Translations under genes and position numbers: made by a program
From: Falciphora oryzae
Taxonomy: Eukaryota; Ascomycota; Sordariomycetes; Magnaporthales; Magnaporthaceae
Direction of reading: 5' to 3'
NCBI GenBank assembly: GCA_000733355.1
Contig: JNVV01000002.1
Location: 2,548,751 to 2,612,750 of the forward strand
DNA length: 64,000 nt
Part shown: one piece after another, positions 35,549-46,629 of the stretch
Layout: every line of letters begins with the position of its first letter
How positions within the stretch are numbered: position 1 is the stretch's first letter
The notes under the pieces: model-generated
What the model was told of the DNA's origin: nothing
Database searches by the model: none
The model's input: the letters and a program-made list of their open reading frames with translations, nothing else

Positions 35549-36793
35549 CTAGGACTGACATAATGCGCGAATATCGCGGAGAACATGCCTCACGAGATAT
35601 AAACTGCCTGCAATGACAATCGGCTGCTCTCTCGACAAGGCGACCCGGACAGCGTCAATTGGCTCGGGGATAGACCACCTGGAACCCCCAAACCCTGCCC
35701 GATTGACAAGCGTGAGGATGTTGTCCGCCGTTTCCGGCCTCACCCAGGGCATATCGGGCAGTTCGCCAAACTCAGTGGCGACGACGTGATCCCGTGGACG
35801 GAGAATTGTCTTGATGATAGCCTCGTGGTCCTTCCCGGCGCTCATAGACAGAACCCAGGTGACGGCACCGAGGCCCTCCGGCCCGCGCAGGTGCCCGTCA
35901 ACATAGGCAGCGAGCGCTTCTGAAGACTGCACATTGTGCGCACCGTCTAGGAGAGCCTCAGCCTTTGCCCTATGTGTTGCCAACCCCCCGAGGTCTATCT
36001 TTTGGAGTCTGCCGGGCACTGTCATCTCCTGGATGCTCCGTAATAGCCGCAGCGGGGACGCTGGCTGGGGCGAGGGCTGCTGTCCCTGGAGGAGGTAGTA
36101 GGCGTACATGGCGCAGGCCATGTTTTGGATCTTATGCGGCGGCAGACCCCTCCGCAGCAGCCTCGTCTCCAGGCCCGGCGGCACGCTTGCGACTGTGATC
36201 TCGGTGCCGACCTCGCGCGCGTGACGCCGGAGCACGTCCATGGCCTCGGGCGGGTTGCTGCTGTCGACGACGCAGGGGACCCCCTTGCGCATGATGCCGG
36301 CCTTGTTCAGCGCAATCTCCTCGATCGTGTCTCCGAGGAGCTGCTGGTGATCCAGGCCAATCTTGGAGATCACGGTGAGGGCCTTGTTCTCCAGGACGTT
36401 GGTGGCATCGGTTGCGCCGCCCAGGCCCGCCTCGACAACGGCGTAGTGGACGGGATCCCTTTGGAAGACCTCGATTGCGGCCGCCGTCATCCTCTCGAAC
36501 TCGGTCGCCTGAATCTCCCCCTTGGCGTCTGCCAGACTGACTGCTTTCCATGCGTCGGAGAAGGTCTGCTCGCTCACGGGCTTGCTCTGTAACTTGATGC
36601 CATCCCATGCGTCTATGAGGGCCGGCGACGTGAACTCGCCCACTTTCCGCGACTCGTCAAGTCGCAGAAGGCGCGATATGTAGGCGCATATCGAACCCTT
36701 GCCGTTGGTGCCCGCGACGTGTACTGTCTTCCACAGGTGCTGGTTGTTGAGGTTGGCCAGCAGACTTATGCGGCCAAGTCCGAGTTTGATCAT
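35549..36793 (-). CDS. FOL3: Dihydrofolate synthase (folylpolyglutamate synthase family)
   Basis: 414-aa single-exon ATP-dependent ligase. It joins glutamate to dihydropteroate to make dihydrofolate in the folate pathway. The Mur-ligase-type P-loop is VHVAGTNGKGSI (GTNGKGS at 28-34). It is followed by GEFTSPAL, then the metal and substrate region VEAGLGGATDATNVL. Next come SKIGLDHQQLLGDTIEEIAL, NKAGIMRKG and the C-terminal ligase motif LLDGAHN. The compact length and the N-terminus MIKLGLGRISLL favour Fol3 over the longer mitochondrial/cytosolic folylpolyglutamate synthase Met7. ATG 36793 sits directly at the family start. There is no targeting peptide, so a cytosolic location is expected. 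Confidence 0.9.
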   Translation of the reverse strand: MIKLGLGRISLLANLNNQHLWKTVHVAGTNGKGSICAYISRLLRLDESRKVGEFTSPALIDAWDGIKLQSKPVSEQTFSDAWKAVSLADAKGEIQATEFERMTAAAIEVFQRDPVHYAVVEAGLGGATDATNVLENKALTVISKIGLDHQQLLGDTIEEIALNKAGIMRKGVPCVVDSSNPPEAMDVLRRHAREVGTEITVASVPPGLETRLLRRGLPPHKIQNMACAMYAYYLLQGQQPSPQPASPLRLLRSIQEMTVPGRLQKIDLGGLATHRAKAEALLDGAHNVQSSEALAAYVDGHLRGPEGLGAVTWVLSMSAGKDHEAIIKTILRPRDHVVATEFGELPDMPWVRPETADNILTLVNRAGFGGSRWSIPEPIDAVRVALSREQPIVIAGSLYLVRHVLRDIRALCQS

Positions 36794-37466
36794 GGCAGAT
36801 GCTCACCCCGCGTCGAAGGCTAGGCCGGCCGAAAGGAGACCCGCGATGGACTAAGCCATTCGCCGGTTGGATCGTGAGTGAGGTCGTAGAGAAGAACTTG
36901 AGTTTTTGTGATTCCAACGAGAATAGAAGAACCTTCGTGCGTGAACTAAGCTGTGATTGACTAGGTCGAAAACCGGGCTAGCGGGGCTAACTCAGTAGAT
37001 CTCCCTAAGTTGCCGTTTAGACAAACGAGTATACGTATGTCGATGGATACACCACAACGTTTGAGAGGACTATACCATGATATACACATATCGATTAAAT
37101 GGTCTGGAAGACGTGCAGCTTTTTTGTTTTACTTTTGCAAAGGCGTGCATGGCGTGACGGTACTTGACGGCAAAAGTGGCATTTTGGTGAGGCCGCAAGC
37201 TGGTGAGGCGGCAATTTGAAGCACCATAAACACACATGATGATGGGCCGCAATCGCAAACTCGTGAGTTATTCCAAGGTCTGCTTAGTCGGAGATCGTTT
37301 TCCAGTCTTCTAACATTGGTCAATCAGTTCTTTTCACCATCCATTCCCAGTGTCTAGTAGGCGGTAGTGATGTACAAGTCTTGTCTACAGCGAGCGATGT
37401 GATCCTCCACACGGCTCCCTTGATCTTGATGCCCATGGTTCTGCACCGGCGTCATATGTCACGACC
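36794..37466. other. Intergenic region, promoter of the folate gene
   Basis: About 670 bases between two minus-strand genes. No supportable frame or motif. Confidence 0.5.
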
Positions 37467-38292
37467 CTAGGCCTCAAGCTCGTGGCGACCCTCCTTGGAG
37501 TACAGGTACTCGTTCCTGTGTTGGCGGTGGGAGCATTCCAAGCGTCAGTTATACTTGAGCATAGTCGCAGAAGTAGCGACAGCAGCCGACGGGGCTTCCC
37601 GGTTCTTTACCTCTTGATAGCCCACTCCATGGCGTAGTAAGCGGCGACAAAGGGCGGGACCACGTAGAGGACCTGCGCCCTGAACCGCCGCCAGGTGTTG
37701 AAGACGGCGGCGTGCGCGGCGCCGGCGAGCACTCGTTGCCGGTTCGGGGCGATGCCGTACGTGATGATTCCCTTCTGCTTCTGGCCACCTGCGGACGAGG
37801 GAAAAGAGACGAGCCGGTCAGCGCCAGTCCATACCCCGCTGCCACTGTCTCAACCAAAATGCACTCGGGTCGTGTTTCGAGAAAGCCCACCAAGGGCTGT
37901 CGGGGTCGAGGGGGGAGAATTCCCTGTCGTCGGTTGCGTTTGTTCCGCCTCGCCGTATCGTCCCCCTCCTATCGCGCAGCCGTGCTTGCGTCTGCCGTCT
38001 CGTCGCCGGAATTGACTCACCAAAGTTGCCCCATCCGCCGATGAACCTGGAGGTTTTTGCATCCTGCGTCAGCAGCGAGGTTCGTCATACAGATTGACAA
38101 TTGGGTGTCGCGAGACAGCGGGGAGCAAGCCCACGACGACGCAGCGGCTAGAAGCAACGGAGCCAAGGCCCGCACGCCTCCTTGCGCGCTCCCCAATTGA
38201 CGATTTGACATGGAGGACGGCGCGCGTTACCTGTTGTACTTGCCCACAGGGGCGTCGCCGCCACCGCCGAGGAGAGTTTGAGTCGGCCGCAT
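37467..38292 (-). CDS. QCR8: Cytochrome bc1 complex (complex III) subunit 8
   Basis: 104-aa mitochondrial inner-membrane protein from four exons: 38231-38292, 38021-38046, 37611-37788 and 37467-37515. Qcr8 is the small ubiquinone-binding-type subunit needed to assemble ubiquinol-cytochrome c reductase. The family N-terminus MRPTQTLLGGGG is present, followed by FIGGWGNFGGQKQKGIITY. AVFNTWRRFRAQVLYVVPPF and the helix VAAYYAMEWAIKRNEYLYS complete the family pattern. Exon 2 is only 26 nt. Three introns in a 315-nt coding sequence is a high density, but the protein is continuous across all joins. It is transcribed divergently from the prohibitin gene. Confidence 0.93.
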
Positions 38293-38778
38293 CGTGAGTT
38301 CGGGTTCGGGTGTGTTCGTGGACGTGGACGTGGACGTGGACGTGGACGAGGTCGGTCGTGGGTAGGTAATTGGCGGGCGGGTTTTGAAGCTCCTTTCTGC
38401 TGGCAGAGGATTTCGAGAAATCCGATGTTGGATGTTCGACGGCAAGTTCCCGAAATTCTGACCTTGTGCTCCCTAATTCGGTTTAGCTCACTGGACAGCC
38501 AGCGGTGTGCCATTATTTGCAGGCGGCCACCCCACCCGAGAGCTCCGCACCGTCAGAGTGGAGCCTCGAGCTTCGAATTTGAAAGTCGACCCCGGCTTTA
38601 GAAGCTCTCCTCCGCGAGTGCCGACGGTGACGACGACGACGTGCTGACGAAAGCAACGATTGAAAAGAACGACGACGACGAAGACAGAGCCGGTCTTGAC
38701 AGGTCAGGCCAGCGCGAAATCAAAAGCCAGCTTCTCGCCAGCCAACCAGCCGACGACCCTTTCCCCAATCAGCCCACC
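38293..38778. promoter_or_regulatory. Divergent promoter shared by QCR8 and prohibitin-1 genes
   Basis: 486 bases separate the two ATGs, so both 5'UTRs and promoters must lie here. It contains a GGACGT hexanucleotide repeat close to the QCR8 start. Near the prohibitin start there are ACG-rich tracts (gacgacgacgac at 38628-38639). Shared control of two mitochondrial genes is an inference from position. Confidence 0.6.
38317..38348. repeat. GGACGT hexanucleotide repeat
   Basis: About five tandem units of CGTGGA/GGACGT, starting 25 bases upstream of the QCR8 ATG, probably in its 5'UTR. On the transcribed strand it reads ACGTCC repeated. Each unit contains ACGT, a core seen in some bZIP sites. 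Confidence 0.85.
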
Positions 38779-39722
38779 ATGGCCGCAAGACGCATGGGAG
38801 GCAGCCTCTCGCTGCTGCTCGGCGGTGCCATCGTCTCGACGGCGGCCAACTCCATCTACGACGTCAAGGGCGGCTCGAGGGCGGTCATCTTCGACCGCCT
38901 CACGGGAGTCAAGGAGGAGGTCATCAGCGAGGGCACCCACTTCCGCATCCCCTGGCTGCAGCGCGCCATCATTTTCGACGTCCGCACCAAGCCCCGGATG
39001 ATCGCCACCACCACCGGCAGCAAGGACCTGCAGATGGTCAGCCTGACCCTCAGGGTCCTGCACCGGCCCGAGGTCAAGGCCTTGCCCAAGATCTACCAGG
39101 TGCGCCGCCCCGGCCTATTCTTCCGGCTGTTTTTCTTGTCCCTCTTTTGGTGCGGGGAAATTGCGGGTTGCAAGTAATCATACTAACGCCATTTTTTTTT
39201 TCTCCTCCCACACAGAACCTCGGCAAAGACTACGACGAGCGCGTGCTCCCGTCAATCGGAAACGAGGTGCTCAAGTCCATCGTGGCGCAGTTCGACGCGG
39301 CCGAGCTCATCACGCAGCGCGAGGCCGTGTCGCAGCGCATCCGCGCCGACCTGATGAAGCGCGCGGCCGAGTTCAACATTGCGCTCGAGGACGTCTCCAT
39401 CACGCACATGACGTTCGGCAAGGAGTTCACAAAGGCCGTCGAGCAGAAGCAGATCGCGCAGCAGGACGCCGAGCGCGCCCGCTTCATCGTTGAGAAGGCC
39501 GAGCAGGAGCGCCAGGCCAACGTCATCCGCGCCGAGGGCGAGGCCGAGAGCGCCGAGACCATCTCCAGGGCCATCGCAAAGTTCGGCGACGGCCTCGTCC
39601 AGATCCGCAAGATCGAGGCCAGCAGGGAGATCGCGCAGACGCTGGCCTCGAACCCCAACGTCGCCTACATACCCGGCGGAAAGCAAGGGTCCAATATCCT
39701 GCTAAACGCCGGTCGGGCATAG
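38779..39722 (+). CDS. PHB1: Prohibitin-1
   Basis: 275-aa mitochondrial inner-membrane scaffold protein from two exons, 38779-39099 and 39216-39722. The intron has a TACTAAC branch site and a CACAG acceptor. Prohibitin-1 and -2 build ring complexes that stabilise newly made respiratory subunits and regulate m-AAA proteolysis. The N-terminal hydrophobic anchor ([14 protein letters not shown]) is followed by [20 protein letters not shown]. The SPFH core follows, including [20 protein letters not shown] and [19 protein letters not shown]. The coiled coil starts near [20 protein letters not shown]. The C-terminus SNVLL-like stretch reads [14 protein letters not shown] 38779 is in CCACCATGG context. 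An open frame runs upstream, but it starts in the leader. Confidence 0.96.
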
Positions 39723-40119
39723 GTGTGCGGGAATGGGGATGAGAAGCAGTATCACGAATCTGTGCGCGTGCTTGCACAGTTATTGGGGTCCACGACAGCC
39801 CGCGGATGGCTGTGGCCAAGCCGGAGTTCCGGTTGTAATATTAGGATGGGCAAAACATGTAGCTTCCCCGCTTATGAATGTGTTCATATTTTCCCTTAGC
39901 CAGTGCTCTGCCAGAGACGCAACCAAGGCGCATGGGAAGGACCATTACGTGGGGAGGATTCAAGCTGTGCGAGGCCTCACTCGATAGACGAGCCAGACGA
40001 GCGCATGATATCCCCCTCTAGGGGACGGGGGCCGAGATCTGGACTACGGTACCCTCGCCCATATCCCAACATGCTACGTGCCTATCCCCAAAATAGCAAG
40101 TCCTTACCGTCTTAATAGA
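39723..40119. other. Convergent 3' spacer
   Basis: 400 bases between two converging stop codons. Nothing recognised. Confidence 0.5.
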
Positions 40120-42129
40120 TCATGCCTTGCCAGGGGGAACGAGGCGTTCACCAATGACCTTCCAGCCCTCCCGCTTCATCTTCTCCCACAGGCCTTTGAC
40201 CTTCCACCTCACCAGATCGCCAGCCGCCCTCGCGTCCTCGGCGCTGTCGTGGCCCTGCAGGCCGCCCTCGGGCGCCTCGACCTGGATCCGCCTGTTGAGC
40301 ACCGTCTGCATCAGCATCCTCAGGCCGTTGCGGATGGGCAGGCCGCGCTTGTGCGGGTAGAGCAGCACCGTGTCCACGACCGTCGGGTGCACCACGCGGA
40401 GGCAGTTGAGGTCGTTCTCGAGCCCGTGCCCGATCAGCGGCGTCTCCCTGGAAATGTGGGAGAAGAGGAGATCCCGGGCGACGAGGGGGGAGGACACTAT
40501 CTGCAGCCGCTTGCGCTCGCCCTCCTTGGGTGGCGGGGACCTGTCTTCTTCGGCCAGGGAGAATGGCCGGGCATTGACGATGTCCTCGGGGTAGACTCCA
40601 GAGTAGGCCGAGTTCAGGTCCAGGATCTCGCCGAACGGCCGGACCAGAACGTCTACGAGCTCCTCGCCGCCGGGCCAGGACGTCGCGGTCAGGCGGATCA
40701 GCTCGAAGCCCTTGACCGTGTAGCCCATCTCGCAGTCGAAGCACACAGCTCTGTCGAGGGGCGTGTTTGCGTTCTCGGGGGTCTCGGCGAAGTTCCAGAG
40801 GCTGGCCAAACGCTTGGGGTCTGTAGTCTTGAACACGTGGTTGTCCTTGGTGGTGCATCCCGCTGACTGGCCGACTGTCTCGCCGCAGCACCGGTACTGC
40901 TTCTCCGGAACCGAGCGGTCTGTGGTCTGCCGGTTGGGGATGTAGACCTTGCCGGGGTGGTGTGTGCATGCCCCGCCCGAGGCCAGGGCGCCGTCCTCCT
41001 CCCTCCGGCCGGGGAAGACTTGAAATCTCTTGGTGCAGCGGTCACACACCTCCCAGCCCTTTGTAAAGGTCTCGGCCTCTCTCGCCTTGGCAACCTCCTC
41101 CTCCGATGGCACCGTGGGGACGTAGCCGAACTTGGCTAGGTCGTTTATTGGAGTCAACAGCTTCGTCGTAGCCAACACCACCTCCTGCACCGCCGTGAGG
41201 CCGGTCTCGATGACGACGGGCTGGCTGGACGCCGCCGAGCCCTTGTCGCTCTTAGAGAGGGCTGCCTCTGCCGTTTTGATGGCTTGTCTACGTTCCTCGA
41301 GCCACTTTTCGACCGAGAGCTTCTTGCAGGACATTATCCTGCTCTTCAGCACCGACGAGTAGACGCTCTCGCGCGCCGCGGCGCTCTCCTCTTCGTCGAG
41401 AGCCATCCAAATGATTTCCTGGTCCGAGAGGATGAGCTTCTTGATGTCATCATCCTTGGCGGCCAGTTTCTGCAACGCCTTGTTGAGGCGCGAGTACTCG
41501 TCGTGTAGCATCTTTATAAGCCTGTACCGCACCTCAAACCGGGCAGGGTTCGACTTTAGCGGCCTCGGATTGAGAGTCTCTGGCTTTCTCACCACGGGAG
41601 GCGGCAGGGCCTCCTGTTTTGCCAGAGGCGCCTTGCCGTTGGCGCTGCTGCTGGGCGGGTCCTGCGGTGCCTTCTTGGCGTGTGTCGTGGCCATGGCTTT
41701 GTCTCCAGCTGGGGAGCTGGTGTTTCCTGGCGACGCATCAGGGCGCTTCCTCTTGAGCGGCGGCGGCGGTGTGATAGCGGCCCGCTGAGGTGCGCTGGTG
41801 GCAAGTGAAGTAGCGCTGGCGGCCACCGGGACGGGGTCACTCGGCTGCGGGCTGATCACTGACAGGCCAGGGCCGGGCGTGGGGTCTTCGGCCCATTCAG
41901 CCTCTGCGGCTGGAAGATCTGGGAGCAACACGGGCGGTGCGGTAGGATCATACTCGTCTGCGCCCGACTTGAGGCGCTTCCTGTCCGGACCCTCCTGGGA
42001 CGATGATTCGGCCGACTCGCTGTCTCTGGTCTCTCCCTCGTCGGCGTGGCGGAACAGACACCTGACGGAAGCGCACTTCTTGTCCGCAGGGCAGTCTATG
42101 TGCTTGAAGATTTGCAGTTGTGTATCCAT
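40120..42129 (-). CDS. REX3: RNA exonuclease 3 (DEDDh 3'-5' exonuclease)
   Basis: 669-aa single-exon protein. The C-terminal DEDDh exonuclease has the ExoI motif VCFDCEMGY, the ExoII region LIGHGLENDLNCLRVVH and the ExoIII motif GHDSAEDARAA. Rex3 trims 3' ends of structured RNAs such as RNase MRP RNA and precursors of snRNA and rRNA. The N-terminus has a CCCH-like finger, C13-x5-C19-x4-C24-x3-H28. Residues 30-190 are disordered and Pro/Ser-rich. Before the nuclease lies a cysteine/histidine-rich segment (VCDRC, ACTHHPG, QYRCCGE, GCTTKDNHVF), probably another zinc site and typical of fungal Rex3. ATG 42129 is the first in frame and lies directly before the finger. Confidence 0.92.
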   Translation of the reverse strand: MDTQLQIFKHIDCPADKKCASVRCLFRHADEGETRDSESAESSSQEGPDRKRLKSGADEYDPTAPPVLLPDLPAAEAEWAEDPTPGPGLSVISPQPSDPVPVAASATSLATSAPQRAAITPPPPLKRKRPDASPGNTSSPAGDKAMATTHAKKAPQDPPSSSANGKAPLAKQEALPPPVVRKPETLNPRPLKSNPARFEVRYRLIKMLHDEYSRLNKALQKLAAKDDDIKKLILSDQEIIWMALDEEESAAARESVYSSVLKSRIMSCKKLSVEKWLEERRQAIKTAEAALSKSDKGSAASSQPVVIETGLTAVQEVVLATTKLLTPINDLAKFGYVPTVPSEEEVAKAREAETFTKGWEVCDRCTKRFQVFPGRREEDGALASGGACTHHPGKVYIPNRQTTDRSVPEKQYRCCGETVGQSAGCTTKDNHVFKTTDPKRLASLWNFAETPENANTPLDRAVCFDCEMGYTVKGFELIRLTATSWPGGEELVDVLVRPFGEILDLNSAYSGVYPEDIVNARPFSLAEEDRSPPPKEGERKRLQIVSSPLVARDLLFSHISRETPLIGHGLENDLNCLRVVHPTVVDTVLLYPHKRGLPIRNGLRMLMQTVLNRRIQVEAPEGGLQGHDSAEDARAAGDLVRWKVKGLWEKMKREGWKVIGERLVPPGKA

Positions 42130-43704
42130 CTTTGATTATTGCCGGCTCAACGCAGACGTCATTCGCTTTGATTTGAGCGACGAAAGGGTTGGGTTTGAGC
42201 GGGCAGCAAACTCAAGCCAACATCAGCAGGCCATGTGATGGATAACCATCAAATGCGGCCTGGCCCCGCTGTTGTGCACACTCTCGGTGAATACGAGCAG
42301 GTGACGGCGTACTAAGCACCGCAGATAGAGTGAGGCTGGGTGTGCGGCTTGATGGATGGCTGTGGCAGACTGATGAATGTTGGCGTTGGTTTTCGTGTGT
42401 TTCTCAGCACGAGCTACGAGCTCCTTGAGCTCAACCTCCAAGCACCTTGCTGAACCTCTGGGTGGAGATCAGTGCACTTCTAGTGGAGCGGTCGCTGCAC
42501 GTTCCCGAACATGGAGCACAGGCCTGCTGGGAGAACCCCTGCCCGTTTCGGGCTGCTCCATTCGGACGGCCGCATTTGGCCACTTCAAATGGACAATGAA
42601 AGGCGGCACCGTTCTGGGCTCCCTTCGTGTGTTGCAACAACACTACAGTGTACACCTATCGTGATAACGGGCTCATCGACTAGACCACCAGATATCTTGG
42701 TATAACATTTTGAGTGCAGGGCACGTGTGAACGCAACACCATTGACGGCCACAGGAATTGTGTGGTATCGGGGTGTGTTGCACGGACACGAAGACGCAAG
42801 GGAGTTTGACGGAGGACAAACTAAAGAATGCGCAAGATAAGAAACACACAGGTACCGCAAAGACGGGAGTCCGCCCCGTCGTTATCGACCATGTGCGCCG
42901 CTTGGAGAGCGCCTATTTAGTGGAGAGACCGGTGCCGCTTGGTCCTCTTGATTCCTGTTGGATCTCGCATCTCTCACGGGCCTCAGACACGTAGACAGTT
43001 CTTGTCGTTTATTTAAAGGGGTCGTGGTCTGCTTTGGGGCCCGGCGTAGTCGAGAACGGATATTTTGCCGTTGGCAAAAAAGAAGAAACACCGAGCGTCG
43101 ACGGACTTTGAGTGAGGTCGGTGATTTTCCATCGAAGCGCAAGCCAAACAACACTGGGGAGGTAGGTTCGCTGACGATGGAATTCGTGGAAATCAACCAG
43201 AGTCAATGACAACTAATGATCACTGGCATAATCAGCGAATGACATTACGGTATAGGTTGAGCCCAAGATCCAGACCCGATGGCACGGAACGGGGTGGCCG
43301 AGGCTCTGCCAAGCGTAAGGGGCGCTGGAGATAAGCGGGTTTCGGGCCCGACGCACCTCAGCTGTGCCCAGCACCAAAAGCCGAACCCCTGGCGGACCAA
43401 GCATGAAGCCCCCTGCACGGCAGCGACAGCGCACGACGTAGCAACGTCACCATTCTTCCCACCGCCGCCTGCTGTGCCTGCGCCGCCGCCGTCAGCTGCG
43501 CCGACAGAGCGGACCAGAATAAGCAGAGCCACGGAGCGACGGGGAGCTGTTAGCGCCGTAAAGCCGGACAAGACTCTTGCCAACGAGCCTCGCGACGACT
43601 ACAAAACAAAGCACCAGCCGCTGCCTGCACTGCAGCAGTTCTGCGCCACGCCTCTTGGTCTTCTTGTTGTAAACAACGCCATCAGCCTCTACGCCCTCCT
43701 CACT
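42130..43704. other. Divergent intergenic region
   Basis: 1.6 kb between the starts of the Rex3 gene and the lipase gene. No supportable gene. The open frame at 43279-43941 crosses the lipase start in another register. Confidence 0.5.
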
Positions 43705-45524
43705 ATGGACAGAGTTATTGAATGCAGCGGTGGCACCCCGGAGGCAGACCACCTCTGCGTGTTGGTGCATGGTGTAAGTTCGATGTCTCCCGTTTTTAGG
43801 TGCATTTGCCCAAAGACGAAATCAATTGGATCCTTGCAGATGGAGGGGAGGATTGAGGACGCATCAATCCAGAATGGAGGAGCGAACCAGCCACGTGGGA
43901 CCGCTGCAAAAAAAGTGTCAGCACCTGCGGTTTCTCGCTGAGTCAACTTGAATATTCTGCCTTCCCGAGAATAGGTACACACAACATGAAGCCCAACTGA
44001 CACCCGCCTTTCCTACCGCAGCTCTGGGGAAACCCGGCGCACCTGGCTCAAGTCGCCAAGGCGCTGCGTGACCAGTACCCAGCGGACAAGCTTTGGATCA
44101 AAGTCGCCAAGCGCAACAGCGGATCCTTCACTTACGATGGCATCGAGCTCGGCGGCGAGCGCGTATGTCTCGAGATCGAGGAGGAGCTGCAGCTTATCGA
44201 GAGCAAAGGCGGCAAGATCAAGAAGTTGAGCCTCGTCGGCTACTCACTTGGTGGTCTGGTTGCCCGCTACGCTATCGGTTTGCTGCATGCCAAGGGCATC
44301 CTGGATCAGGTCGAGTGCATGGTGAGTATCTTTATATGGATGAGCATCACGAGAAGACAGGCTGACCCTCTCCGCCAACAGAACTTTACCGCCTTTGCCA
44401 GCCCCTTCTTAGGCGTCCGGACGCCATTGAGGGGATGGGCAAACCACGTTTGGAACGTGCTGGGCGCCCGCACCCTCTCCATCTCAGGCCGCCAGTTGTT
44501 CGGCATCGACAAGTTCCGCGACACGGGCCGCCCACTGCTCTCGGTCCTGACTGACCCTAATTCCATTTTCATGTCGGGGCTGCGCCGCTTCAAGCGCCAC
44601 ACGCTTTACAGCAACATCGTCAACGACAGAGCCGCAGTATACTATACCACGGCCATCGCCAAGACGGACCCCTATGTCGACCTCGACAAGATCCGGCCCC
44701 GCTACGTGGAGGGATATGAGGACGTCATCCTGGATCCCGTCAATCCCTTCTCGCCTCGCCCGCCCCCAAGTCAAGGCCATGACCGCCAGCCCGGGAGCCG
44801 CGCGCTCAAGTGGCTCAAGAGAGTGCCCTTCTTCGTCGCTCTGGCCGTCTTTGTCCCCATCGGCGTGCTCGCTTTTCTGGTCAACTCTGCTATCCAGACG
44901 GTCCGGTCATCCAAGCGCGTAAGGGCCCACAACCGCGGGCTCACAGATGTTGACATATCCGTCTACCGCGTGCTTCCGCTGTGGATCAAGGAGATGCGCG
45001 GAGCCGTCGAGGACGCCTATGAGAACCTCAACAGCTCCCAGAATCAAGAGTTCCTGGGCAGCGCATCTGATGAGGACGACAGCGAGACTGAGGCCACTCC
45101 TGCCGCTGCGAAAGCCAACGGTGGCGGCGTCAGCACGAACGGAACAAGCAGCGCCAACGGAAATGGTACCACTAGCAGTGCTAGCATCTCGAATGGGACA
45201 AGGTGTGAAAAGAAGAGCAACGGCGATGCCGGCGCGGCAGGGTCGGCCGAGGTCACGCCCGAGGAGGAAGAGGAGGCCGAGGGCGAGGCAATCCTGGCGC
45301 TGGAGCGCAAGCAGAGCCACCCGGCGCAGCCCACGCTGGCACTGGCCCCTTACCAGTTCAAGATGATCGAGTCGCTCGACACGCTCAACTGGCACAAGTT
45401 CCCCGTCTGGATCCACAAGAACAACCACAGCCACGCCGCCATTATCGCCAGGACCGTCAAGCCCAGCTTCGACGAGGGCTATGTCGTGTTCCGCCATTGG
45501 CTAAACAAGGAGTTCATCATTTAA
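43705..45524 (+). CDS. Putative lipase / serine esterase, ROG1 family (DUF676)
   Basis: 503-aa protein from three exons: 43705-43773, 44022-44321 and 44382-45524. The DUF676 alpha/beta hydrolase fold starts with CVLVHGLWGNPAHL. The nucleophile elbow is LVGYSLGGLVARYAIG (Ser98). FASPFLGVRTPLRG follows, and a conserved C-terminal block has WHKFPVWIHKNNHSHAAIIA and GYVVFRHWLNKEF, with histidines that may complete the triad. A hydrophobic helix, FFVALAVFVPIGVLAFLV, near residue 230 suggests membrane or lipid-droplet attachment. A low-complexity Ser/Asn/Gly and acidic insert (about residues 320-430) is probably disordered. Yeast relatives (Rog1, Yju3-like partners) act on monoacylglycerol. The substrate here is not known. 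The whole insert is in one uninterrupted exon. Confidence 0.9.
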
Positions 45525-46629
45525 CTAGACTGCTTTTGTCTACCTCATTTCTGTTTCCCCATCAAGTTAGCGTTGCTCTTCTTTGGTATTTCCCCACGGC
45601 TCCTTTCCCTCCATCCCTTTCATCTCCTGCCTGTCTTTGGGTGTTTGAGTGATACCCAGGAATTCTAGAGTGGTGTTTCCACGGAGCATACTTTCTATCT
45701 TGAGAGAGGTCTCGCTTAAATAATAGACTAGAATCTCTTTGAACGGCAGCCTCTATACCCTCCGTGTAAGCAGAATTTGGCAAGCGTTCGGGCAGCTGAT
45801 AGAGGAATCACCTAGCCAACTCCTAATAAAACCCTACCTATTTGACTGCGACTTTCTGAGCCTCTTATTGACGTATTGGTACTGTCACCCCATGCGGTGT
45901 TGTCTGTCTAACGAGGCTGGTCGCTAACACAACGCTTCTCTCGGACCGAGAGGACCGTTAGGCCGAGGAGGAGCCCCTTACCGACGACAAAAACGGCGAA
46001 CTCGAAGCCGACGAGTAGCCACAAAGCGCGCTGAGATCAGAGACGGCGACCAGTTTTATGCAAAGTTAGGCTGGGCCGCAGAGGGAATCAGGGGGAGTAA
46101 CCCAGATATGCGAGGGTTACCTGGGCCTGGCTCGATGGGTTCTGCCATCCTCGTGGTAATGGCGTGCGTGTTGTTCCACATGTCTGTGGACTTTCAAGAA
46201 AATCGAAATAGATCAAGAGCTGGAAACGGGTCTATGCGAGTAACTGGCCGGAAAAGGAGTAAGGGCAAGCCTAGAATCACGTTGACGTATGTGTTGTTGA
46301 AGAAAGTCCAAACAGGCCGGGGTGGGGGGCAGAAACTTGCTAAGGCTTTTACCCTAATCTACCCTATCGTTAAGGTGATGGATCTGCCAACTGGTGGAAC
46401 TGTTGTTAGCAAGAAGCGTGCGATCTCATGTATCGCTATCGTGTGCACAGATCCCAGAGACTCAGTCAGACAACTGCCGTTTCTGCCAAAGAGATTCGCA
46501 CAATAACCCCCTGCTTCCGGAATGATCTGAAGGCGTTCAGCAACAGAGCGGAAGAATATACCTAGGTACCTATGCAGCACCCGGAGTTGCTACTAAGGCG
46601 CTGCCAAGATCTAAACCGAGGGCTGGCTC
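45525..46629. other. Left edge of accessory island, no intact gene
   Basis: No intact gene. A short coding-like stretch on the plus strand near 45960-46018 reads AEEEPLTDDKNGELEADE before a stop, with another stop just ahead of it. The frame 46108-46506 has no motif. Possibly gene debris. Confidence 0.4.
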
